Shown: positions 1 to 5,764, counted from the first letter of the stretch. The stretch is DNA of 7,007 nt from Gammaproteobacteria bacterium (GCA_003229995.1 QIGJ01000372.1:1-7007); one strand, 5' to 3'. The notes: generated by a model not told the origin, from the letters alone. Numbers and translations: made by a program.

Positions 1-946
1 ACGGTATATTGCAGCTCAAACGCGACGTTCGCTTATTCACATCCTCAAATGCCTGTAAATAGGACAGATGGATCAGTAAGAAGAAGCTTTGCTCGAAAGG
101 GTCTTCGATTTTCCTGGCCTTGAATAAAGTCAACTCGAACAGCTCTTTTAAAACATGGGGATTGCCCAGCGGTTTATAAGTGGACTTGCCAATATTCACC
201 TCAATCGTGCGAATGTTGCCGCATGCCTCAGGATTAGCCAGCAAGTCCTGGGAAAGCAGATGATGAAGATTACGGATGGTTAATCTATTCAGTTCGATGT
301 CTTGCGCGTTTTCAATCAGGAACAAGATCGCTTCCTTGTGGTTCATAATCATTACGGTTTCTTCGTGAACCTTGCCTTCTGCCGAAATGCCTTCTTCCAC
401 CAGTTTTTGCGTATCAAGCCTGGAATAGGTGTTCCCCTCCAATCGGCTGGAGTTATAGGACAGATCGATCAAAAGCCGCTGGCAGATTTGCCGTGCGTAA
501 GTTCCCTCCGTTAAGTTCTTATCAAAACGCTTACCCTCTTGAAACAGGCTTTTCCGCATGTCTGTAGAGACATAAGTGGTTTTATTGGGGGCATAATTGT
601 CTAAAAATTCCCGTTTATAGGTCATTTTTTCTCGGGCATAGGGGGGGATTTCCAGAAATTTAAGGGCATCTTGGCTTTTTGGGCTAAAAATTTCGTGTGT
701 TTTGTCCTTTTTGTGTCCTTTATCTGTCTCTATTAATATTTTGGCGGGATAGTATTTTGTGGCTTTCTTCTCGCCTGTTTTCATTATGCGACTTTCATCG
801 ATAAGGCTTGAAAGCCTTCGTTGTAAGGTTTTGCTATTTATAGAAAAGCTAAGGATTTTAGCAATTTTTCCACGCGGGAGTCCTTTTGGATTGCTTTCCA
901 AAAGTGTTGCGATTTCATTCATCTGTTTTTGAACATCGTGTACCAT
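1..946 (-). CDS. Fic-family protein with N-terminal winged helix (3' end outside window)
   Basis: The first 315 residues are present and the C-terminus lies beyond the left edge. Residues ~5-66 look like a winged helix-turn-helix (recognition-helix-like SKTLQRRLSSLIDESRI, wing near KKATKYYP). Residues ~95-190 resemble the Fic_N region and contain SYNSSRLEGN (163-172), which fits the (S/T)xxxE(G/N) inhibitory motif with Glu170. The Fic core motif is at 298-309, QAFEDVNKRTSR. Compared with HPFxDGNGRxxR, the catalytic His is Gln298 and the two loop Gly are Val303 and Lys305, while Phe300, Asp302, Asn304, Arg306 and Arg309 are kept. Fic enzymes usually transfer AMP to target proteins; without the His this activity is doubtful. 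I believe QxFxDVNKR is a recurring Fic subgroup, not random decay, but that is from memory. The start at 946 has a weak GAGA ribosome site; an in-frame ATG at 985 would add 13 residues. The gene is visibly more AT-rich than cyaY, lysA or nrdJ, which may reflect transfer. Confidence 0.85.
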   Translation of the reverse strand, partial: MVHDVQKQMNEIATLLESNPKGLPRGKIAKILSFSINSKTLQRRLSSLIDESRIMKTGEKKATKYYPAKILIETDKGHKKDKTHEIFSPKSQDALKFLEIPPYAREKMTYKREFLDNYAPNKTTYVSTDMRKSLFQEGKRFDKNLTEGTYARQICQRLLIDLSYNSSRLEGNTYSRLDTQKLVEEGISAEGKVHEETVMIMNHKEAILFLIENAQDIELNRLTIRNLHHLLSQDLLANPEACGNIRTIEVNIGKSTYKPLGNPHVLKELFELTLFKARKIEDPFEQSFFLLIHLSYLQAFEDVNKRTSRLSCNIP

Positions 947-984
947 AAAAGTCTCTTTTTTGTTTCTTAATCTAAGGTAATCCA

Positions 985-1037
985 TTTTAGAGACACAATC
1001 AATCCGTTTTTAGGACAATTATTACATTTAAGGGACA
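985..1037 (-). promoter_or_regulatory. Three spaced TTTWAGGGACA-like boxes upstream of the Fic gene
   Basis: On the plus strand three similar boxes are seen: TTTTAGAGACA (985-995), TTTTTAGGACA (1007-1017) and TTTAAGGGACA (1027-1037). The shared GACA cores start at 992, 1014 and 1034, so they are 22 and 20 bp apart, about two helical turns each, all on the same face and in the same orientation. They lie 39-91 bp upstream of the chosen Fic start. Since the Fic protein has a winged helix, autoregulation is an attractive reading, but that is inference. AT-rich direct repeats can also arise by chance. Confidence 0.35.
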
Positions 1038-1130
1038 TTAAATTTCCGACTCAAAACCACGATCCGGATTTCGGTCTCGCTTGGCTTTGGGAGTTCTCAT
1101 TGGTTTTTCTGATGCTTTCCGAAATTCGTC

Positions 1131-1475
1131 CTACAATTTTGAGGGTTTGTCAGATTTTATAGTCTGGTATTCCTGAATATTTTGGCAAAGCTGTTCGATT
1201 GCCAGCTCATGGCGATGCTGCTCACTTTTTTGTCGCAGACCGAGTTGCTGGCGTTGTTCGATATGCTTGAAAACTAGTTCATTTTTATTCTTTGCGGTTG
1301 CGCTGCATGGCCAATTTGTCCGTGCATTGGTTTCGGCTTCAGTTTGTTCATATACTCGTGGCGATTGAGATTTAGGTGTCACCGCACGTCCTCTTTGCTG
1401 TGTTGTTGTCCTCGCAATAGAACGATTATTACTCGTCATTTCGTGCACGTTCCTAAATAGGACGCACATTGACAC
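1131..1475 (-). pseudogene. Doubtful or decayed reading frame partly made of a foldback repeat
   Basis: The frame encodes 114 residues from a GTG at 1475; an internal ATG at 1439 begins MTSNN. I recognise no family. The first ~42 residues are the translation of foldback copy A. The remainder (EQTEAETNAR to SDKPSKL) is polar, rich in Gln, Glu, Lys and Arg, and includes a likely helix, HIEQRQQLGLRQKSEQHRHE. It ends at a TAG (1131-1133), but the same frame stays open for 30 more codons to a TAA at 1038-1040 and reads DEFRKASEKPMRTPKAKRDR, then NPDRGFESEI, which also looks protein-like. The simplest view is the 3' part of an older gene, cut off upstream by insertion of the repeat and carrying a nonsense codon. 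The basic, helical C-terminal character would suit a mobilisation protein tail, but there is no motif to support that. It could also be non-coding throughout. Confidence 0.3.
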
Positions 1476-1490
1476 CTAAATCCCAAACGC
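1351..1490. mobile_element. Foldback (MITE-like) element, copy A
   Basis: The left end, from TATACTCGTGGCGATTGAG onward (1351-~1390), is inverted at the right end (~1453-1490). Read from the right on the minus strand it gives GCGTTTGGGATTTAGGTGTC, against GCGATTGAGATTTAGGTGTC on the left, and both continue into a GCACGTCC/GTGCGTCC-like segment. The centre holds ATTACTCGTCATTTCG, which is identical in copy B at 3743-3909. Both copies have the same orientation. The outermost right end is degraded: where copy B has CCACGAGTATATA, this copy reads CTACAGGTAAG. No transposase is encoded, so it could only move with enzymes supplied from elsewhere. Family and target-site duplication cannot be set from two copies. 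Confidence 0.75.
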
Positions 1491-1539
1491 TACAGGTAAG
1501 GGAGGGTTTGAGGATTGCCGAAGCGATGACTTCCTATCA

Positions 1540-1555
1540 AGGCCGTCCCCGGCCT
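1540..1555. repeat. Short GC-rich hairpin
   Basis: AGGCCG (1540-1545) pairs with CGGCCT (1550-1555) around a TCCC loop, giving a 6-bp stem. There is no T-tract on either side, so it is not a typical intrinsic terminator. It lies in the 138-bp gap between foldback copy A and the terminator at 1592-1621; nothing else is recognised there. Confidence 0.3.
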
Positions 1556-1586
1556 CTCGTTTGTTGGAAGCCTATTCTTCTTGTTC

Positions 1587-1621
1587 TATAAAAAGTTACC
1601 CGCAATATTGCGGGTAACTTT
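1587..1621 (-). terminator. Intrinsic terminator of the exported-protein gene
   Basis: Positions 1592-1621 form a perfect 30-bp palindrome, each half reading AAAGTTACCCGCAAT or its complement. On the minus strand it begins 7 bp after the stop codon at 1629 and its 3' arm runs into a TTTTTATAG tail, giving a GC-centred stem followed by U residues. This is a strong rho-independent signal for the gene at 1629-2264. The stem is symmetrical, but the plus-strand side lacks an adequate T-run. Confidence 0.85.
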
Positions 1622-1628
1622 GTCAGTA

Positions 1629-2264
1629 TTATTGAACGCCTGCACGCTGTAGATAATCATCAAGGGGTTCCAGATCAGGCTGCCCGGGTGATTGCGCAAT
1701 TTCACCTTTATCCGTCAAACGCTCCGGTAGCGAACGGGATAATTTCTGTGCTTCGCTCTCCAGCGCTGCCCTGTCGTTACTGAACTTTGGATATGCGCAA
1801 CGTCCGACACGTACCATTGTGGCATTGCCCCAACCAATGATATTGCCAAACTTGCCATCTTCACGCCATTCAGTCCAATCTTTGAATGCCATGCCACCCC
1901 GTACACGCTTGGGAACATCATGGGTTGTGTGTACCAGTGTCATGTGATCATGTCCTACATCTTTGGCATAATCACCGGTCATTTTGACTTCGTCGCCTTC
2001 CTGATAATAACGACCGTTCCAGTCAGGGAAGCTGGTTGAATACCAGACTCCTTGAATACTGGTGCCCACTACAGAATATGGCAGGAAACAGATTTCCTGT
2101 GTTGCCCATTGGGTATGGGTACTGGTGGAATCAAAATAACCAGTAATGTGCCATTTATTACCACCATCAAACACATTGGGTTTAGGTGGGTTAGCCAGAG
2201 CAGTACCGCTAAGTAATAAACTGCTAATAGCAACCAGTGTTACATGTTTCTTTATGATATTCAT
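1629..2264 (-). CDS. Exported protein of unknown function
   Basis: The product has 211 residues. MNIIKK, a hydrophobic stretch at ~8-20 and TALA|N make a standard Sec signal peptide, with cleavage expected after Ala24, leaving ~187 residues in the periplasm or outside the cell. The mature part is rich in Trp, Tyr, Gly and Thr with short alternating segments (KWHITGYFDSTSTHTQW, GVWYSTSFPDWNGRYY, NIIGWGNATMVRVGRC), suggesting a mostly beta fold up to about residue 156. The C-terminal ~55 residues look helical and polar. Only two Cys remain, Cys59 and Cys156, which could form a disulfide. His residues cluster at 105-115 (GHDHMTLVHTTH) and might bind metal. AGGAGA lies 6 nt before the ATG, so the start is firm. 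The gene stands alone: its own terminator follows and the next gene upstream is 400 bp away. I do not recognise the family. Confidence 0.85.
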   Translation of the reverse strand: MNIIKKHVTLVAISSLLLSGTALANPPKPNVFDGGNKWHITGYFDSTSTHTQWATQEICFLPYSVVGTSIQGVWYSTSFPDWNGRYYQEGDEVKMTGDYAKDVGHDHMTLVHTTHDVPKRVRGGMAFKDWTEWREDGKFGNIIGWGNATMVRVGRCAYPKFSNDRAALESEAQKLSRSLPERLTDKGEIAQSPGQPDLEPLDDYLQRAGVQ

Positions 2265-2670
2265 TTTAATTCTCCTGAATAAAAGATGACTGCAAATATT
2301 TTTGTTTTTGCAGACGGCGGAAATCCCTGCCGCAAATGCATACTAGTGCATGTGATATCCAGTTAGCTTGGTAATATTGCATTCTTCTAACGTAAATTAA
2401 GGAACTGAAAAAGTGATAAAGATTTACTTAAAGTTAGGGAACCCAAAAAATGCCGAAATTTTTCTTGGCGTGCGCACTCAATTCAGCCGCACTTAACAAG
2501 GGGGTATACAATAAGTTACCGAACGTAGTGCCGTATCCTCTAAATTCACTCCACTTTCAAGTAGGCTTATCGAGGACAGAGGGTCACAAACGTAGGGGGC
2601 GAACTTAAAGGATTCGTTTGGTATTGCATTCACTGTTTTAAAGAGGGCATGTCTGTAACCAGGGTTCAAA
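2265..2670. other. Gene-free stretch with small inverted repeats
   Basis: No credible coding frame is seen in these 406 bp. The part nearest the exported-protein gene, which would be its mRNA leader, has two small hairpins: CTGCAAA/TTTGCAG (2290-2296 with 2307-2313) and GCGG/CCGC (2317-2320 with 2330-2333). A further ATGC...GCAT repeat surrounds ACTAGT near 2336-2353. I could not place a convincing -35/-10 pair on the minus strand. From about 2400 to 2670, downstream of the esterase gene, there is also no clear intrinsic terminator. The base composition is mixed and no RNA gene was recognised. Confidence 0.5.
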
Positions 2671-3348
2671 TTATGTTTTCAAGCACTCAACAAGCCATGT
2701 ACCTATGTCGATAATTTCTTCGTTGCACACGTTGTGTTCCATGTCATAGTTTTCCCAGCGAATGTCGTAATTTAGTGCTTTCAGTAATGCGCAGGATTTT
2801 TTTCCATATTCATACTTTACGACGGGATCTCGGTGTCCATGTGCCATAAAAATCGAAGTAGCCTGATTTTCTGTACCGCGTTCATTGTGGGTTGTTTTAT
2901 GTAATGGTAAATAGGTAGATAGAGCGCCGATGCCAGCAAGAGTTTGTGTATGGCGCAGGCCTGTGTACAATGCCACGGCTCCTCCCTGTGAAAACCCCAT
3001 GATGATAATGCGTTGTGTAGGGATGCCGCGCCGGTTTTCATTTTCGATTAACGAGGTAAGTCTTTGTCGGGAAGCGATAAGTCCTGCTTCGTCTTCGTGA
3101 TCAAAGTCCTCCAGTGAGAAAATATCGTACCAGGCGCGCATGGTGTAACCGCCATTGCAGGTAACGGGTTGTACTGGCGCATGGGGGAAAATAAAGCGAA
3201 TGTTGAGATCATCAGGCAACGGCAGTTCGGGGACAATGGGGACAAAGTCATTACCATCAGCGCCGAGGCCATGTAACCAGATGACCGATGCCGTGGGTGC
3301 AGTACCGGTTTCGATTTCGATGGGTGGATCGATAAGTGCGTTATTCAT
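2671..3348 (-). CDS. Carboxylesterase/phospholipase-type alpha/beta hydrolase
   Basis: The 225-residue product has the hallmarks of the small cytoplasmic serine esterases of the carboxylesterase/acyl-protein thioesterase-like group (Pseudomonas EstB, E. coli YpfH): oxyanion-hole motif HGLG (26-29), FPHAP (54-58), nucleophile elbow GFSQGG with Ser120, then Asp174 in GHRDPVV and His205 in MEHNVC, which completes the triad. Length is typical for the family. There is no signal peptide. It should hydrolyse short-chain esters; the natural substrate is unknown. Its ATG overlaps the TGA of cyaY by 4 bp (ATGA), so the two genes are co-transcribed and probably translationally coupled. No obvious intrinsic terminator follows. 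The general class is certain; assignment to an exact subfamily is not. Confidence 0.93.
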   Translation of the reverse strand: MNNALIDPPIEIETGTAPTASVIWLHGLGADGNDFVPIVPELPLPDDLNIRFIFPHAPVQPVTCNGGYTMRAWYDIFSLEDFDHEDEAGLIASRQRLTSLIENENRRGIPTQRIIIMGFSQGGAVALYTGLRHTQTLAGIGALSTYLPLHKTTHNERGTENQATSIFMAHGHRDPVVKYEYGKKSCALLKALNYDIRWENYDMEHNVCNEEIIDIGTWLVECLKT

Positions 3349-3668
3349 GCACCGGTTACCAGTTTAACGGTTTCTCCGGATTGTTCGCTCAGGCTTTTGT
3401 TGAGCAGGACAAACAGTTCCAGCTCATCCTGTTTCCAGCAGTCTTCATCGGCGTGATAATCAAAATGAAAACCGCCAGCGCGGGCGGCAACCCAAATCTG
3501 CTGGGTGGGAGCTTGACGATTAATGATCACCTGTGAGCCATTGTCGCACTCGATGGTCAATATGCCACCAGCAAAATCCCAGTCCAGCTCGGCATCGCAT
3601 GCGTCCAGTGCGTCTTCAATGGCCGATAGAGTGTCATCGACTTTTTGGTTAAAATCACCTGCATTCAC
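3345..3668 (-). CDS. cyaY: CyaY, bacterial frataxin
   Basis: The product has 107 residues, the usual length. CyaY binds iron and the cysteine desulfurase IscS and tunes iron-sulfur cluster assembly in the cytoplasm. Visible signatures are an acidic first helix (DDTLSAIEDALDACDAELDW, 11-30), then DFAGGILTIE (31-40), NGSQVIINRQ (43-52), QIWVAARAGGFHF (57-69) and a Trp-containing DEDCWKQDELE segment (74-84). These follow the frataxin order of acidic helix, beta sheet and second helix. The start is GTG at 3666-3668, supported by AGGAGA 8 nt upstream; no better in-frame ATG exists. The gene overlaps the esterase by 4 bp. Upstream, the intergenic region shared with lptM now contains a foldback element, so its promoter may be altered. 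Confidence 0.96.
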   Translation of the reverse strand: MNAGDFNQKVDDTLSAIEDALDACDAELDWDFAGGILTIECDNGSQVIINRQAPTQQIWVAARAGGFHFDYHADEDCWKQDELELFVLLNKSLSEQSGETVKLVTGA

Positions 3669-3676
3669 CGGGGTTC

Positions 3677-3682
3677 TCTCCT
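3677..3682 (-). promoter_or_regulatory. Shine-Dalgarno site that decides the GTG start of cyaY
   Basis: AGGAGA on the minus strand is followed by 8 nt and then GTG. It fixes a non-ATG start and excludes the nearby out-of-frame ATG at 3662-3664. Further upstream in the same leader, CCCGCA (3700-3705) and TGCGGG (3716-3721) can form a 6-bp stem. Confidence 0.7.
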
Positions 3683-3742
3683 TTAATGTGGTATCGCTGC
3701 CCGCACTGTGTTTCCTGCGGGTGGCAGTTTATAATCAGTCTT

Positions 3743-3909
3743 TATATACTCGTGGCGACTGAGGTTCAGGTGTCACTGCCCGCCCTCTTTATTCCATGGC
3801 TGCGTTGAAATTCCTCGCATATAGAATGACTATTACTCGTCATTTCGCCTTGCCATGAAATAAATATGACGCACAGTGATACCTAAATCTCAAACGCCAC
3901 GAGTATATA
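3743..3909. mobile_element. Foldback (MITE-like) element, copy B
   Basis: This 167-bp element has both ends intact. TATATACTCGTGGCG (3743-3757) is exactly inverted at 3895-3909, and the similarity continues inward for about 40 bp (GACTGAGGTTCAGGTGTCAC against GTTTGAGATTTAGGTATCAC). The centre shares CCTCGCA, AGAA and ATTACTCGTCATTTCG with copy A at 1351-1490, in the same orientation. It fills most of the 253-bp region between cyaY and lptM and ends 2 bp before the lptM ribosome site. It has no transposase. The TATATA outer ends may include a TA-type target duplication, which would fit IS630/Tc1-like elements, but the sequence alone does not settle this. Confidence 0.8.
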
Positions 3910-3921
3910 TGGGGATTATTC

Positions 3922-4128
3922 ATGAAATTCTGTTGGGTGCAATATTTACTTTGGTGGGTAATCGCGATATTGGGTGCTGGCAGCCTGTTGAGTGCATGTG
4001 GCCAAAAGGGGAGTTTGGTACAGCCGACAGTATCAGGTGGGGCCGTTGATTCAGTGAACCTAAATCCTGCAAGTGCTCGCACTCACGCACTTACAGAGCG
4101 TAAACCCTTGATCCGCAGAGCGATATGA
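3922..4128 (+). CDS. lptM: LptM (YifL/LppL) lipoprotein
   Basis: The 68-residue product is a small outer-membrane lipoprotein. A hydrophobic signal (residues ~8-22) is followed by the lipobox LSAC with lipidated Cys26, then GQKGSLVQP, which matches the CGxKGxLxxP start of the LptM/YifL family. In E. coli LptM helps the LptD-LptE translocon that inserts LPS to mature, including its disulfides. The position between cyaY and lysA agrees with the Pseudomonas-type order cyaY, lppL, lysA. The GGGGA site at 3911-3915 with 6 nt spacing supports the start. The tail after about residue 35 is low in recognisable motifs, as usual in this family. Its promoter must lie in or before foldback copy B. Confidence 0.9.
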   Translation: MKFCWVQYLLWWVIAILGAGSLLSACGQKGSLVQPTVSGGAVDSVNLNPASARTHALTERKPLIRRAI

Positions 4129-4137
4129 AACTTTTCG

Positions 4138-4157
4138 GTAATCACAATAAGGATTAC
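4138..4157. repeat. Short inverted repeat after lptM
   Basis: GTAATC (4138-4143) and GATTAC (4152-4157) can form a 6-bp stem with an 8-nt loop, 9 bp after the lptM stop. There is no T-tract, so it is a weak terminator candidate at best; it may instead be an operator for the promoter just downstream. Confidence 0.3.
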
Positions 4158-4165
4158 ACTCAACG

Positions 4166-4194
4166 TTGTCATTTGCTCCGCGAATCAATATCTT
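4166..4194 (+). promoter_or_regulatory. Candidate sigma70 promoter of lysA
   Basis: TTGTCA (4166-4171) and TATCTT (4189-4194) are separated by 17 bp. The expected start of transcription is about 4201, giving a leader of ~60 nt before the lysA ATG. It is a prediction from hexamer match and spacing only. Confidence 0.45.
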
Positions 4195-4199
4195 AACAC

Positions 4200-4223
4200 C
4201 CTGCAAGCACGATCACTTGCAGG
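4200..4223 (+). other. Hairpin at the expected 5' end of the lysA mRNA
   Basis: CCTGCAAG (4200-4207) pairs perfectly with CTTGCAGG (4216-4223) around an 8-nt loop. No U-tract follows, so it is not a normal terminator. If the promoter at 4166-4194 is right, the transcript begins with this stem, a position known to protect mRNAs from decay at the 5' end. A barrier or attenuation role is equally open. Confidence 0.5.
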
Positions 4224-4261
4224 ATCCAAGTTGAATATAAAGAAAGAGCCGTAAAAAAACC

Positions 4262-5483
4262 ATGAATTATTTTGATTATTGCAACGGGCGTTTGTTTGCG
4301 GAAGAAGTTGATCTGCGTCGTATTGTCGATGACGTTGGCACACCGTGTTATGTGTATTCCCGTGCCACGCTGGAACGCCATTGGCATGCTTTTGATCGCG
4401 TTTTTGCAGAACACGCACATCTGATCTGTTATGCCGTAAAGGCCAACTCCAATCTGGCGGTATTAAATGTTCTGGCCAGGTTGGGTTCGGGTTTTGATAT
4501 TGTCTCGGGTGGAGAATTACGCCGGGTGATTGCCGCAGGAGGCGAACCGTCAAAAGTGGTTTTTTCCGGTGTGGGCAAGAGTACCGACGAAATGCGTTAT
4601 GCGCTGGAATTGGATATTCGCTGTTTTAATGTGGAATCGCTGGCCGAGCTGGAGCGACTCAACGAGCTTGCCAGTGAAGTGGGCGTGCATGCACCCGTGT
4701 CAATTCGAGTGAATCCTGATGTGGATGCAAAGACGCATCCCTATATTTCTACTGGGCTGAAAGAAAATAAATTCGGCATCGATGTTGAAAGTGCCGAGGC
4801 TGTCTATCAGCGCGCTGCTGAATTATCACACATCAATGTGCAGGGTATTGATTGTCATATCGGTTCACAGCTCAGTGACATTTCCCCTTTTGTGGATGCA
4901 TTGGATCGAGGGTATCAAGCTGCGACACATCGACATGGGTGGTGGTCTTGGCATCACCTATCGTGATGAAGCGCCGCCGAGTCCTGCTGATTACGCCGCA
5001 GCGATTCTGTCTCCGTTGAAAGAACGAGGGTTGGAAATTGTTCTGGAACCGGGGCGGGCCATTGCGGGTAATGCGGGCATTTTGCTGACGCAGGTGGAGT
5101 ACATCAAACCGGGCGAGGCAAAAAGTTTTGCCATAGTGGATGCCGCGATGAATGATTTGTTACGGCCTGCCTTGTATGGTGCGTGGCAAGACATTATTCC
5201 GCTTGAGCCACGCGACAATAACGGCCATGTCGGTGTTTATGATGTGGTGGGGCCGGTTTGTGAGACCGGTGATTTTCTGGGCAAGGAGCGCCAACTCAAT
5301 ATTGAAGTCGGTGATGTGCTGGCAATTTGTTCAGCGGGAGCCTATGGTTTTGGTATGAGTTCTAACTATAATTCGCGGCCACGGGTCGCCGAAGTCATGG
5401 TGGATGGTGATCAATACACGGTGGTGCGTAAACGTGAAACCCTGGAAAATTTGTGGCAGGGAGAGACCGTTCTGCCGGATTAA
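4262..5483 (+). pseudogene. lysA: Diaminopimelate decarboxylase, broken by an internal frameshifting deletion
   Basis: LysA converts meso-diaminopimelate to lysine, the last step of the pathway, using PLP. The first frame (from 4262) carries YAVKAN with the PLP lysine Lys60, RVNPDVDAKTHPYISTG (149-165) and CHIGSQ with His199. It is in register until DALDR (codon 216, 4907-4909), after which it becomes unrelated sequence and stops at 4966. The homologous protein resumes in another frame at EGIKLRHIDMGGGLG (from 4908) and continues with EPGR, GPVCETGD, CSAGAYG and a normal C-terminus to 5483. In relatives about 10-12 residues stand between these two points, so some DNA is missing, of length 3n+2. 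No homopolymer lies at the junction, which argues against a simple base-calling slip; an assembly error remains possible. Both halves are otherwise intact, so the lesion is recent. As drawn, no active enzyme is expected. dapF, often next, is absent. Confidence 0.88.
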
Positions 5484-5492
5484 ACAGAATCA

Positions 5493-5526
5493 GGGATGTG
5501 CTGGGTCTGTCAGCTCTTTGAATCCC
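5493..5526 (+). other. Imperfect hairpin after lysA
   Basis: GGGAT (5493-5497) pairs with ATCCC (5522-5526), and inside it GCTG (5500-5503) pairs with CAGC (5511-5514). It starts 10 bp after the lysA stop. It lacks a T-tract and may be a weak or factor-assisted 3' end. Confidence 0.3.
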
Positions 5527-5557
5527 GAAGGAAAGAAGAGATAAAAAAGCGACAACT

Positions 5558-5664
5558 ACCCTAACTACAAAAACACCGGGGTTGAAAAAACCACACCTTC
5601 GACCTTAAACGTAGAGATGGAAGAAGGTGAATCAAGGGGTGAAAGTGATTTTTCCTGTTAGGGT
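5558..5664 (+). ncRNA. Candidate structured RNA from nested inverted repeats
   Basis: Several complementary segments are nested in 107 nt. The closing stem is ACCCTAAC (5558-5565) with GTTAGGGT (5657-5664), perfect over 8 bp. Inside it AAAAACAC (5569-5576) matches GTGATTTTT (5645-5653) with one bulged base. CACCTTC (5594-5600) pairs with GAAGGTG (5623-5629). Side hairpins are possible: GGTT/AACC (5580-5592), and AATCA/TGATT (5630-5650), which competes with the second stem. It follows lysA and lies upstream of the predicted nrdJ promoter, so it would be a lysA 3' region or a separate RNA. I see no cobalamin-riboswitch signature, the obvious candidate next to a B12-dependent enzyme. Pairing was done by eye. 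Confidence 0.35.
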
Positions 5665-5700
5665 TTTGAGGAAATACGGGCTGTGTTGCTTGTTTATGGG

Positions 5701-5716
5701 TCACTATATGTTGTGT
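5701..5716. promoter_or_regulatory. Distal NrdR-like box
   Basis: TCACTATATGTTGTGT matches the NrdR box consensus ACACWATATMTWGTGT at 14 of 16 positions. It lies 175 bp upstream of the proximal NrdR box and 291 bp upstream of the nrdJ ATG. About 30 bp further upstream, 5671-5686 ends in the same TGTGT half-site but has a poor left half. Confidence 0.45.
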
Positions 5717-5764
5717 TCTTGAAAAATTTTTATTTTTCTCCCAGCCAGCATTTCATATATAGGA

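Noticed and set aside
302..514. Plus-strand 70-codon open frame within the left end
   Set aside because: It is antisense to the Fic gene, where the minus strand shows recognisable Fic motifs.
1351..3909. A composite transposon bounded by the two foldback copies
   Set aside because: The interval contains cyaY, which keeps its normal position next to lptM and lysA, and there is no transposase. Independent insertions explain the arrangement better.
4782..5483. A separate 233-residue gene starting at 4782
   Set aside because: Its first ~42 codons lie out of frame under intact lysA sequence; only the part from 4908 onward is LysA. It is the 3' half of the broken gene.
5496..5564. Micro-ORF MCWVCQLFESRRKEE... 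(22 codons) after lysA
   Set aside because: It is short, has only a poor CAGGG site directly against the ATG, overlaps an inverted repeat, and has no recognisable family.
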